Shown piece after piece: positions 12,001 through 26,032 of a DNA stretch of 64,000 nucleotides. Positions within the stretch are counted from its first letter, which is position 1. Each line of letters begins with the position of its first letter. The notes under the pieces were generated by a model. It was given only the letters and a program-made list of their open reading frames with translations. It had not been told where the DNA came from and ran no database searches. Position numbers and translations under genes: made by a program. Origin of the DNA: Rhopalosiphum padi (Eukaryota; Arthropoda; Insecta; Hemiptera; Aphididae); NCBI RefSeq assembly GCF_020882245.1, contig NC_083597.1:65326152-65390151 (forward strand). The letters run 5' to 3'.

Positions 12001-15000
12001 ATAGGTGTAAACAATTGCGGACAGAGTTTTTTTAGGGTACAGTTAAACATTTTTAATAAAAATATAAAATTCTAAACTTTTTTTTCCTTTCCATTTTTAC
12101 ACAGAAATAGGAATGTTTGCAGTATCTATCGATAGCAGGTATAGGGTACCTACTAGTTGTGTCCGAAAGATAACTGCTTGCATAATTTATTAAAATATCA
12201 GCAAATATTCAGCATCTATAGTTTAGTTATATTAATTATTAGATAATATTATTATTTATCGCCGGCATAATTATTAATTAATGACTTTGTTTCTAATTTC
12301 AATGTTTGCATCAATGAATTTAGTGATATTTGCATTTGTTGGTGACGAAATGTATTCAGTAATTATAATGAGGTACAACTACTACAACTACAAGTCGAAA
12401 ATGTATTTTATAATGTCAAAAAATTCCATCGTCATCATTTCAACCAATATTGTTTGGTAGGTAACTGCCTACTGCTTGTTATTGTTCGAAAAATAATTTT
12501 ACATGCATTCATAAATCTCAAGTATTTTACCATTTTACACCCACAGGTGACAAGCCACAGTTAAAAACATCCTACTTTACCTTACGGTTCTTTATGCGCT
12601 GCATAGTACATCCAATTCTATAGGCATATTATGTACGCTGTATACTGTATACACACACGACTGTGCTGCACAGATTTGACATCACATACTTCTGCTATCA
12701 TTCACTGTAAGTATTTTTTACAGTGTTGATGACACTTACACAGTTACATTTTTCAATTCACGATATTGTATAAGTACATAAGCACTGTATAGATATAGGC
12801 ACTGCTAAAATGTCTGTTGTACTAGCATTACCCACATGCTTTCGAGACTTCGTGCATATATTATTATATATCAGTGTTATGCAATGACTGCCAAAAAAGT
12901 GCCCGGGTCTAAAATATTAATTTGAAAACTTGTCGCAATACCTACTATGTATGTATATTTTGTACACACGTGTTATACGTACACATGGATACATCTCATT
13001 AAAAATGTTCATAAACTCTAAACAGTAAACACCCACGTATATTTAATAACTCTAATACCGCTTAAAAATATATAAAATATAAACAACAATATATTATTAT
13101 TATACCATAGGAATTATAGTTATTGGACTATTAAAGTCTTAACAATATGAATAAAAAATTTCACGATTGTTTTCTTTATCAACAAAAAGTACGCACTATT
13201 TGGGGTTTATTATTCTTATACGAGTCAACATATTTTGGTCTTTTACATTGTTCTCATAATAAAAAAATATTATTTTTATATGACGAATATGAATTATATA
13301 TTTATATATGACCATATTATATTGAATTATCTTTAGTCTTTATTGATTTTAATTTTAACTATCCGCAAACCATGGGTTTTTTTCATTTTTAACAGTTAAA
13401 AATTGAAATTTATCTTAAATAAATAAAAAATAATCTGAAATAATTAAAAAATGTTCAAAAATGAAATCATTTTTTAAGTTAAAAAAAATGAAGTTTTTAA
13501 TTTATCGCATAGTTATTAATTTAATATATACTATAGTAAATAGTAATGCTGAAGATTTTTTGGAAAGTTTTTTGAGTTTAGATACATTTTTTACCATAGT
13601 GAGTTTATGGCTTATTATTGTAAGATCCGTTTCCGTTCTCATCCATAACATAATATTTTCAATCAAAAACGAATTAGATTAAATTTCTAAACTTAATGTA
13701 ACATTTGATTTTGACTAATGAGTTATTATAAGATTAAAAATACATAGTATATGAATACGTTTCTAAGAATTTTTTCTTTACGATCAAGATATTATGACGT
13801 AGTTTTGTTTTTTTGAACAATGGCGATTACTGTTTTAAAAAGTGTAAATACAATCAATGGGAAATAATCTACAACATTATGACGTATAGATAGGTCCATA
13901 TAACATAAATACATTTTTGGAAACTTGCGTTAATTTAATCACTTTAACTATTAAACTACACTAACTGGAATTCGACAAAAGTTACATGTGTGGGATTTAA
14001 AACTATCAACTGCTGAGTCATTTGAATGTTTTAGTTTTATTTATTACAATTAATTCATGTTATATTTTAAAAATTGTACTTTTATATTTTATATAGTTAT
14101 AGTAAAATTTAAAGTGTATTATTTAAATTAAAATTTTATAATGATGCATGATTATAAAACCGCGATATCTTCTTGGATATCTTTATTTTCTTAGTTTTTT
14201 AATTATTAGGGTAAGGTTTTGGTTTATTTACAGAAAAATAATAAAATATTAAAGCCCAATTGGTTTATTGCACTTATTGTAGTGTATTGTATGTTGTTGC
14301 ACCATTGTAACAATGTATTTTTGTTATACTTATGTTATGTTTTATATATATGGTATATGAGTGTATCGTGTATGATAATGATTTGATATACTTATTTGTT
14401 ACTAATAATAGTAATAATAAAGTATATATGCCTATTATTAATATATATTATATATTTATACGATGTGCGTATGAAATATGAATAATACAATTGGTACAGT
14501 TCAGTGAACAAACAACGATCAGTATTATTATATCCGTTGGTTTATTATTCTATAGAATGTTAGGTACTATGGGACAGTATACAGATACATAATGATGATA
14601 ATTTTAAATTTATAACAATAGTAATATACTAATAGGCGTTGCAGCCACGAACAGACAGCGCGCGTGCCTAATCATACTATGCCGTTGCGTCTCGTTGTTT
14701 TCTAGGGCACTCATTATCATTATTCATTTATCAGTAGGTACAACAGTTTCCGTTTTGCAATCCTCCGGAACCACACGAGTGCCTTATATTATACCTTGTA
14801 TATATTTAACATACGGGTGTAGACGGTGTAGTAGACTAGTAAACTAGTTGGTATATCGCATATTGTTTATGTATAATATTGTTTACAACAAATATTGTTA
14901 AATTTTATATAGGTACGCGTTATAACACGATCCTGTGTATTTTAACTTTCCCCGTTGCAGTGATCCAATAAAAATTTCGAAAAGATTTGATGGTATAACA

Positions 15001-17320
15001 AACTGCGATAATCACTTCATTTTTACGATCAGTGAAACGAATGATTATAATTCATAACAATAAATACAATACAGAGTACACAATGGATGGTATATTCTAT
15101 AAAAGGTACCAAAAAATATCTGCTTTGTTTCGTCAACAATTATTATCAAGTAAATAAACGGTTATTAAAAAACGGATCATAAACTAAAGGTGTACAAGAA
15201 ATCGATGGCGTTAAAAATATATAGGCAATATCAATATAGCTGTCCAATGCCGTGGAATGAATTAACCGTAGATCATATATTATACAATAACTTACGCTAC
15301 ATGGTAAAATTTAAGATCTTACATAAATAACCATTTTAGCTTTTACCTGATAAAAAAAGAAATAGGTAGTATAATTTTCTACATTTATATTATTTTGATT
15401 TTTGATTGATATTTTTAAAAAATGAATACGACTATGATTAATTGATTTTTTTTTGTTTTTCTCATAAGCTTATTTAGGTACTTTTTGCTTATTAATTTTA
15501 ATTCATTTGTGCTATTTATAGACATTAAATCAAATTGTTTATTGGTTGAAGGTTGGAATGTTTTTTTCTTAGTCTATATATCTTGACAATATCACTTATA
15601 ATAGTTGTTACAATTTCTTTTTTAATGATTTAATTTTTAAATATTATTACTATTTTTTTTGTGCTGTTAACTGATTAGGTTTTTGAATTTTATCTTATAT
15701 TTATTACAAAACTGATATTTTTATAATAATAATAAGATTGTCTTTTAAAAATTATTTTTTTTCGAACTTTTGTAAAAGTTTATACCATTCTCCCATTGCA
15801 TGGGAAGTATATAACGAGTGTAGAAACACTGATCTTCTCAATTGCAACTGTTTCAATCGATCGGTAGAATATTAGTGAGAACAAATTGGAGTTTTGATTC
15901 CGTCGATATTTAGTCGCTCCGCATGCTACGCGTGGCTATTGCTATTATTATAAAAATATATATTGTTATTAGTTCCTGTCGAAATCGACTCGTTCACAAA
16001 ACATTACGTAACAACGTATATAATGAGATAATTAAACCAGCTAACTGTGCGGTGCACCCTATACAGCGCAAAGCGTTTCGCTAATCAAATCAGCCTGCTT
16101 ACATATTATTATTTATTATTTACTTATCGAAATTGATGTTGTATGTCACGCACGACTACCGGACACCCCACGGTGTCCCGGACATAATATCTCGCACGTT
16201 TCGTGGTGGCTTAAAAATATATACGTATAAATCATGGTATAAGAGTATTACGCAGTGGTGTAATTATGGAGAGGGGAGCACTTGTCTCTATAAAATTCTT
16301 GCACCAATGGTATCATTTTGTATTTCCCATGCGTATAAATATTTCAACAGTAGAAATCATCAATTTTTAAATAAATAATATATATTAATAAGGTAATTAT
16401 TTTCCAAAATTAATGCGTATATATTAAAAATAAGCACATTTATTTCACGTTTATCTTGTTGTATAATGTGTCGATGTATTGTCAACGTTATTATTACATT
16501 ATTTGGGTTACGAAAATAACCTAATAATATTATTTTATGAATTATGATTGGAGAATTATCCTCAAATCGTTTTTCTTCAAATAAATGATGTTTTTTTAAT
16601 GAACTCATTTCATATATATACGTACTCACTACTCAGTATTGTTTAACGATATTGGGTAGATATGAACGATTTGTTTCTCAGCTATAAAATGAGTGTTAAC
16701 ATTTGTGTAAAAATAAATAATTATAGGTATTGTAAATACCTACATATTTGTATGCAGTATATGATGCCAGTATTATTTTTTAAATTTTTTTATTGTAAAA
16801 TATAAATAAGATGTTTGACATATTATTAAAATGTCTACAATAAAGTATCTACCTCCTTTAAGCACAATGCTTGTGTTGGTGGTAGAGAGTTACATTACAT
16901 AATAATAAACAAAATTACATACAAATAAACCTAATTCAAAATAAAAAGATAGAGTAACATAATAAATTTCATAATTAACATTCAATGTTTCATATCTTAT
17001 TCCATACATAATTATATAAAATTGAAAATGTATTAATTTATTTTTATAAAACTATCAATGAAAATAACCATGAGTTAAGTTGTTTTTTAATGCATATAAT
17101 TCTAAGATTCCCAATTGAGTAGTAGATGAGTTTTTTATATGTAAAGGCATTGCATTATAATAATTATAATAGTATATAATGGTTAAATGGTATATGGACA
17201 TATGGTAGATATAATATATCTCAATTTTTAATGCATTAGTACCTATAATATATACTATATATGATTACGTGTATTATGTATGTATAGTTATTTTAAAGAC
17301 ATTATATAGGTATTAAATAA
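9092..17320. other. Gene-free AT-rich DNA upstream of the monooxygenase
   Basis: The 5' UTR acceptor of the monooxygenase gene (AG at 9093-9092 on the minus strand) means an untranslated exon must lie somewhere to the right, so part of this stretch is probably a long first intron. Short open frames here, such as 13461-13682 (+), are A/T-biased with no recognisable domain. Locally less AT-rich patches occur near 14640-14790 and 15780-16200 without identifiable content. Confidence 0.5.
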
Positions 17321-17329
17321 TAAATATAC

Positions 17330-18160
17330 GTCGACGATATTCGACTCGTGTACACAGTGCAGTACGACGACGGTATTACAGTAAAAAAAAAGTTACACGT
17401 TAATTAGATATAAGACAGGTAAGACAAGTATGCCAGACCTAGGCGACGAGGTGAAAAACAAATAGCGCGCGATACGCACTTTCTATATATAACAATAATG
17501 ATAACGTGATTGTAATAATATATACCTGTACATATATTATAAATATATAATATTATATATATATAACGCATTTTATGTATACGTATTATATGGCGTGGAT
17601 AATTGTCGGCTGTTTCGGTACAATAGACGAGCGCGTAACACCATAAGGCCGCGGTGTCGTCTTCCCATCATCACGGACGTTGCGAACTTCTATTGTTTCT
17701 CTGAACGCCCCATAATGGATATATTATAATATGTATATTATATTTTATAGTAGCCGTTTCTGGAAGTTATTCTAATAATAGTATACCTTATAAACGCGGT
17801 CGCGAAATAATATAATATTATTATAAGCGTGCGCTTTCACCGAGCGACTGCCACAGCCGCCGAGGAATATTTGTGGTTTCCGCAAACGGTCTCGTGTGCG
17901 TTCTGTAGGTAAATTGTTATAATATTTTATACTGCACTTATATCTGCACACTATTAGGTATATTCAGGTATATAATATTATTATGTGTCTGTAGGTTCGT
18001 ATTTGCGTGTACACGTTTTCGCCTATTTTATATACTATTATATACGTACTGCTATGATTAGCAACGCACTTTCGTGAACGCAAACGTGCGTATATACTGC
18101 ATATACCCCATTACGACATCCCTTACATATTAGCCGGCTGACATTTGAAAAGTTTCTATA
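17330..18160. promoter_or_regulatory. CpG-richer patch, candidate distal promoter
   Basis: Within a very AT-rich 39-kb region, this stretch carries many CpG dinucleotides, including GGCCGCGGTGTCGTC near 17647, CACCGAGCGACTGCC near 17838 and several TCG/CGC clusters. It has no long open frame. It could hold the transcription start and untranslated first exon of the minus-strand monooxygenase gene, or a non-coding RNA promoter. The only evidence is base composition. Confidence 0.25.
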
Positions 18161-21100
18161 CGCGCACAGCAATAATAATAATTAGAACATAATAAACATA
18201 ATAATGTATATTATGTGCTAGTTGATGGTTCTCGCCTATATTAATATCTAGGTACTATACATAGTATAGTTGTAGTACTTTAATATTTTATATAATGTAT
18301 TTATATATAATATGTATTTATTATTATTATTATTAGTATATTGCCAACAGTGTATCCGAATTTGATCTCAGATTATTTTTTTTATTAACTGGTTAACCTA
18401 TATACTTACCAGCTGTATATTGGCAAAGGCTAAACCCCAGAACAACATTTAAAAAGGTCGATATTTTTGCAATTTTTGTATTGTTTTACTTGTGAGTTTA
18501 AAGAACGATTTACTAATCAGTAATCACTATCATATTACGCCTAAATTACAATCTTTTACCCCCGCGTACATAAATAATATTAGTAAATATTATAATACTA
18601 ATGAATTATGATTTATTGATTTACAAAAATTAGCGAAGTACTTTTACAGTTTATAAAGGTATTTTATCAAACCACGAAACATTTGATGCAGAGGTAAAAA
18701 CATTATTAGACCTATGTAAGTAGTTAAATTGTACCAGAAAAAAACCGCCCAGATACCTAATTTTCTACTTTCTAGTATCACTCTCGGTTTTCTTTCTATA
18801 TACGGAATGGGTAAGTTGGGTAAGTTATTTATTCGTAGGTTAGATTTAAGATTTCGATTAAAATTAATATTTATCTATTAAACAAATTTAAATATGATGT
18901 TTTCCATTTTTTTATACCTCCTGCAATTGGTATCATATATTCCAACAAAGTTTTTTTTTAAATAGATGATGACCTTTTTTTAGTTGATAACTAATAAATC
19001 CCCCCCCCCCCCCGTTTAGTACCACTGTATCCGTCCTTGCCTATATTCTTATTTTTCTTAGCTTTATTTTATTCGTTATAAACAGTCAATAGACCACAGC
19101 GCAATAATGATAATGTATTTTGCCAGTTTCAGTATAAGTACTAAATCTCAACTATTATATTATATGGCAGTCGGTTGATCAACGATCTTAATGAAGATTA
19201 CTGAAATAACGACGACGACCTCGCAATAATGTTCTATCTTCTATGTTTATTAATGATAAAAACAGATACATATAATAATGAATATGTTTCTTAATATCTT
19301 TGTTAAAGGATTAATTGTATAGATATTAGATACAGTTATTTAAATTTGAAAATTAACCTACATGGCAGAAAAAAATAGGATGTTATCTGATATTATAATA
19401 TGATATATATATATATTATACATTTATACATGTATGATGTATGATGTCAAATAACATATAGTGTATAATGATATAAATATTAGAGCTTGATAATAATGTT
19501 ATGCCTGAATAAATTAGTACTTAATAAATGATATAGTTAGGTATAACTACTATAACAATTTAACATTTTTAATTAATATTATAAGTTTTTTTAAAAAAGC
19601 TTGGTATTACTAATTTTGTAAAATAAACATTTTAAGCTAATAAATTTGAAATAATTTTGTGTTAATGTAATGTATTCATACATTTAAAATATTTAGAATT
19701 TTCCTTCTGTATTCTTCTATATTATTTTAACAATAAGTTATTAATTGTGGATATATTGTTTATACAGTGGAGTGATTTTATGACTGACACAGACGTGAAA
19801 CTAGTCTCAATAAATGTATACAATTTGGAAACGTGTTCACCTTGAATGATGTAGTTTCAAATCAAGTATTAAATCATTAAACTAATTGTGAATCGTATGG
19901 TTCCTAATGACTATAAGTTTAGGTAATTCAAATTTACATACATTGAACGTTAGATAATAGTAAAAATACGTTTTTAAAATTTTTACTTATATAGGTATAA
20001 AACAACATGCAGTTTTTTGTTTAAAGTATTCTTACAAAAATAAATTTCACTTAATATATTTCATCAAACTAATCGTATTTTCATAAATGAACAACTAAAG
20101 ACTTAATATATGATTATCTAAAAAAAATACTTTAAAATAAAATGTGTTAAAGTAAGTCGTTTTGTTATTGATTTATAGTACATTAGTATAGTTACTATTA
20201 TACCTATATTAATAATTAAATTTTCTATAACTAGATAGACGAATAGTTATTGTGTTATTGAACTAAATACATATTATATAAATCGTCATGTCCTTGAATG
20301 GTCTAAACGTTGTTTTGTTTAAGTAATAACGCAAATATAAACATAGACATTGGCTATCGGTGTTAATAAAGAGTGAAAAGTAATTATTTTATAGAAAATT
20401 ATTATTTATTGCAAAAATTAATACATACCAATACATATGTATTATATAAAGTGTAAGGGCTTTGTTAAAGTATACCTTAATTAAAACCAGTTAAAATAGA
20501 GCAAAATAGGAAACACAATATTTTTTGTATAACAGTATAGCTTTTTTTTCTCCAAACAGTTTTAGATCACTTTTACATTCAACTACACACTGATACTTGA
20601 TAGTATAGTAATTTTACTTGCGTTTTGATGTAATTACTTGTTTGATTTCGTTCAATTTAATCAATATTTAATGTTGTTTATTAGGTTACCTACTACTTTC
20701 ATTTTATCATGTATAATATTCAAAATAAAAATTGTTAAACATATATTGTTATTATTTTTAACTGTTTTTAAAATGTTTAATAAATTATAAAGTTGAAATA
20801 GTTTAAAATACTAGTAAAAATTAAACACAGTAACTAAAAAGAAAATACTATTAAAATGCTAATGAGTACCTAAATTAAATTTTCTTTTTAAAGTCACATT
20901 TTAGTTCAATCTTGTGATTTTAAAACGAATACGTCCATTTTCAATTAAAATATACAAATAATGTATCCCACAGTGAGAAATGCTTATTATTTAGTAATTA
21001 AAATACAATTGTTTTAGAAAACTGTAAAAGTGAACATCGCGCGAAAGTAATACTTTATAACCAGATTACTGTAGGCATACCAGCTATTGCTAATTTGCTT

Positions 21101-24100
21101 AGTATTATATTATGCATTATGTTGTTAATTTTTTATTGACTTTGAGCAATATGTAAAATGACTGATTTATTTTAATAATGAATATTTTAATGTCCATAAA
21201 ACACGTTATAAATAGATACCATTTTATATTTAATTAAATTTTTATTTTCAAGCAAAATCACAAATATTGTTTGAACATAAAACATCGGGGTATTTTACCA
21301 TTGATAATGGATATGGTATTTATGCGACTATACGTTATGATAATTACATTTTTTATAGTAAAATATTCAAATCGGTTAATACATTTTGTTGTTTTGTTTA
21401 GGTGGCTTACAGAGTTATAGGTGAATGGACTACCTAACCATAATAATTCGACTTCCTTCGAAAAAATTTTTCACGTGGGTGATTTTAGTGTTGTTGACCT
21501 AACCTCAAGGCTCAAATTCAATTTTAATACAAGCTTGTTGCTTGTTATACAAATGACAATTTTTTGTCAGTCTATTTATGTTATAGTTGTACACGGGTAC
21601 AACTTCAATGAATCTAGTTTCATGTTAAAATTATTTGTATACTATTTTATGCCCAAATTGTTCTTACATATTATTATAACAATAATTAGAAACATAAAAT
21701 CTTATTAATTTGACATTTTAATCATTTTATATGTATCATTAATGTCGCTGTTACAGTGTTACTGTATAATTATAAATAACATTTTGTAATAACTCCCGTA
21801 ACAGTTTCTAGGCTATAAGGAATACTACTATAAGGTTACTTTTTGTAATAAAAGTAACGATAAATTGTGCAAATCATTTAAAAAAAGAAAAATTGCGTAA
21901 AATAAGTTATATAGTAGTTGAAATTTCAAAAGTAAGTGCATTGTACCAATCTAAGTCTACACATTGAATCAATATCGATTTAATCGCCAGATAATCAAGT
22001 AAATTAATTTTTGTTTTATTAATTTGTGTAAAAATGTAGTATGTACGAGTACACTTTGTTCAATAATGTTGACTTAGACTTTTGACTAGAACCCTAGGGT
22101 ATATACTTACATAAAAATGTGTAAAAAATAGATATAAACCTATATCTAATTTCGGAATGTATCTTATAATAAACAATAAAAGCTAATTAATTGTTAAAGT
22201 AATTACTGTAGGTACATAAATAATTAATGTTATTTAGTAGGTAATAGGTATACCTATACTTTGGTCTAATATTATATTTATCTTTAGGCTTTTAGATTTC
22301 TCATTAAATGTCATAAAAGTCGTTAAATAAAGCTTTATTTTTCTATAGGTAAAAGTTAAATAGGTTTTGAATGAATAACAGCTTAAAATGAAATAAATAA
22401 TATTATGTTTAGGTACTCAAAAAATAATTACATTCGCCGTTCGGTACAACGTACAAATAAGTAAACAGTAAGCACTAAACAGCTAGGTACATTAAAAAGA
22501 CATAAAATTCGTATTATGTAACATTTGGATAATAAGAATGCCTAAGAGAATTTACATCTAATATTAGTGTTCGGAAAAAATGAGTAATAAGAACTGAAGT
22601 TCACATACAGATTGAAATGGATAGGACATTGAAAGAACTTAGTCATCCCAAGAGTTTAAAATATATAAATATAAGTCGTGTGTTGACACCAAGTTAAAGT
22701 ACTTAACTTCTAACTACTTATTCGCAGTTGTTCAAACTTAAAAAACATAACTATTAAATATAATAAATATACTCGTATGTATTTAAAAATATATTATTAC
22801 CTCTCAAAAATATTCCCCTATAATTTTTTGTTTTTTTATTTTATAATTATTTACAGTAATTAAGTTATATATTCGATTGTACTCAAACGCATATTAGCTT
22901 CTAAAATTTAGCCTTAGTGCCTTATACGTACGGAAATATAAGTATATATTCCTACCTAACCAATTAAAGTTTTATTACATTCGACTATGCAAGTGTTCAT
23001 TTTTGCTGCGACTTCTAATAATTATTAATTTGACAATAATGTTTATTACAGAGTACAGACAATATCAAATATTGTGTTTGTAGTTTTATACTTACAAGTT
23101 AGAATTATTAGTTTATTTTAGATATTTGTTGCATATTTATAATTTTTGTTTTAATGATATGTCAAATTTCATAGTTTAATAAACTATATATAATAATAAT
23201 AATAATAATAAATATTACCTATATAACATTGTTATAATATAATATAATCTTTAATAATTTTTAGCTACATTTTATGATAGAATAAATTGTATTAATTCTG
23301 TGATGTTAAAATAAGAGTTGTACCTACCTATATTTAAGGATTTAAATATCTTATCTTGTCCAATTTCTAACATCATGCATTCATGCATAATATAATATAT
23401 CATATTATACTGCTTGTTATAATAATCTCTATAATTATTAATTACAGAACGTAATCTGAAGCATTAATTTAAAAAAAAGAAAAGTTTATTGAGTCTGAAT
23501 GTAGATACCAGATACTCAACTTGTGTATTTTCTACTTTTAATATATGCGCAAGTAAAATATCTAGTTTCAAGAAGTATATTTGAGGTATCTATAGTATAT
23601 CTACAAAAAAACCAACTCGATTAACCATTTGTAACGGGACCAAAAGAATAATGGATAATTGAATTGGACGGATAAAATAAAAATATTCTTTCTTATATTT
23701 TATGATTATTAGTGTAATAGTGTATATAATGATAAAATAAAATAATTTGAAAAAATTAGTCATTTAAGTTGGTTTATATGAATCCAGGGCTTTTTTCAGT
23801 CTACTTATTGGTAAGTTTTTTTATTTTTTTTAACAACTGTAGATTTAACAAATCGTCTTCATCATGCATATTTATATCCAGGAAATTATTTTTATGAAAT
23901 GAAATGAAATTTTTTTTTTAAGCATTGCCAAAAGAAAGTCAGCAGTTAATTTTATCAATAAGTAAACATCAAATGTAAAAAATCATTTATTAAATATTCA
24001 ATATTTATTTATTTTTTATTTATCATTTATTTATTTATTTAACCATCAAAGGTTTAATAAATTATAAATGTATAACATTATATTTTTTTCATTTATAATT

Positions 24101-25720
24101 ATATATTTATGTAGATAATAAATATTGTTTTATAGTTTCCAACTTTATAGAATTAAATATATTCAGATCGTATATTATTGTTGGTAATCGACATAGTTGC
24201 ATTATTACATTTTATATATAACATTATTTAGTATAGACATTATGGTCCACATTGTCTCATTATTGAAACATATAAATGTCAGGTATTTTATTGTAGTCCT
24301 CTACAAAAAATTCAAAAGGACCTTGATAAAACGAGATTGGCGAAAGGAACACGACACAGTTGCACGAAGTCTATAACATTACAAACAAATGGAGTTCATG
24401 CAAGTAAAATAAAATAAAAAAAATAAATATATAATTCACGTTTTCTGTATCTGAATAAATCATATTACTTAATATTATAGTATTACAGGTATTATAAAAT
24501 TTATATAAATAATTTCAACGCAAAAACGAATAGTATTAAACAAATAATAATGTTTATGCATTTGTACAATGTTTTATGTTATTAGGATATATATTAGTAC
24601 AATTATCTTTAATATTAATTTATTTAATGTTTGTTTGTGAGACTAGTGATGTAGAACTTAAACGAATTTACTATGGCGAATATATAATTTGAATATATAG
24701 GTAACTGTATTACGGCATTACCACCTGTTAAAATAATAATACCAAAGACAGTTGAATTGTTTTGTTACAATTTACAGTATATTGATCAATTATTTATAAA
24801 ATTATATTTGATATATTATATGGCTTTATTTTATTATCATAATATGTAGCTATATCAGCTTATATATTCAATATGTGTAAAGAGTGCACTGTGCACTGTA
24901 ACTACAAGTATACAACTATGGTTAAATTATTACCACTACTATTTGAATTGACTAATAACTACCGAACTAACACACTTTATTAGCCACTAGGATAGTTGTG
25001 TTATCTGATGTAATTTTTGTATCACTAATCGTGATATATACTTACTTATTTTATAATTATATAAATTTATGACGCACAATGAAATTTTATATTTATATTA
25101 AAAACAATTTTTTAATTTTTAAATTAATATTTTTATTTTATACAGGAGTAGAATTTACGAGTATAATATGAATAACATTTAATAAATAGTTATATAAAAG
25201 TTAAATTATTATTTATAGTTTATGTATAGGTACTTTATTATTATATTATTGATGTTATATTTGTTAAAATAAGTTTATATCTTAGGAGTTTTATTCTATC
25301 AAATAATAATAATCTACTTACTTATACATTTCTAACCTATAAACATACTATAAACAACTTAATTCAATGTAAATTTATTAGAAATTAGCTGTAGGTAACC
25401 TACCTATTATGAAATAGAGTGAAAATAGCATATAAGTATATGTGTATAGCTACCTAATAACTATTATCTAAAAATATATATCATATATCAAAATTTCACT
25501 TCACTTTCGTTCCTTAGGGCAACTTTTAGTAAATGTATAATGATATAATGAATAGGTGATTATTACTTGTCAAAAAATTAATTGAATGTTTTGATATTAT
25601 AGAAAAAAAACTTAACTATAATCACAAATGTAGCATTTATAATTTCTTATTTGATATCCAAACAAGAAAACACAGATAAATATATTATTTCTGGTTGATC
25701 TGAAATAAAAATTATCTTTA
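18161..25720. other. Gene-free AT-rich DNA
   Basis: No supported gene. Contents seen: a run of 14 C at 19000-19013, a TTATTA microsatellite near 18320, a TAA microsatellite near 23198, and TTTA-rich simple sequence near 24000-24050. The open frame 21421-21708 (+, GTG start) has several hydrophobic stretches but no recognisable family or splice context, so I do not call it a gene. Confidence 0.5.
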
Positions 25721-26032
25721 TTATATTGTCAGAGGTTGACGCTCCGGAAACACTATTTCACGACCACCCTCCCACCACTGGTGAGGCATCGTAATTTGGG
25801 TCTTCAATCTAGAAAAATATAAATTTTCATTCGTCGTAAATTCGGTACACCTGTTTGATTGTGGTAGGATCCAGTGTTGAGCATCAGATATATAGATTGG
25901 ATGTTCCTGGGGAATGGAATTTAGCAGTTGTGGTTTTTTGATTTCTATTTCAGGTGAAAACGTTACAAAATTACCACGATTTAAAATTAAAAATTGTCGT
26001 TTCAAAATATAAAATACTATAATATCTATTAC
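25721..26032 (-). CDS. Candidate orphan terminal exon, unidentified
   Basis: On the minus strand an AG acceptor (TTTATATTTAG) at 26034-26033 is followed by 103 open codons to a TAA at 25723-25721, with an AATAAA overlapping the stop. The translation is less A/T-biased than surrounding chance frames and contains HPIYISDAQHWILPQ and QWWEGGREIVFPERQP, with a balanced use of Trp, His, Pro and Glu as in real proteins. I do not recognise the family, and no upstream partner exon is evident, though a donor-like GTAAGT lies near 26360 on the same strand. It may be an old gene fragment or a lineage-specific gene. Confidence 0.25.
   Translation of the reverse strand, partial: VIDIIVFYILKRQFLILNRGNFVTFSPEIEIKKPQLLNSIPQEHPIYISDAQHWILPQSNRCTEFTTNENLYFSRLKTQITMPHQWWEGGREIVFPERQPLTI

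Noticed and set aside
13461..13682. 73-codon + frame with membrane-like sequence
   Set aside because: Composition (Ile, Leu, Lys, Asn, Phe) is what AT-rich DNA gives by chance. No splice context or family match.
21421..21708. 95-codon + frame with hydrophobic segments
   Set aside because: GTG start, no signal peptide at the start, no homology I recognise and no splice partner, so I left it out as a gene.
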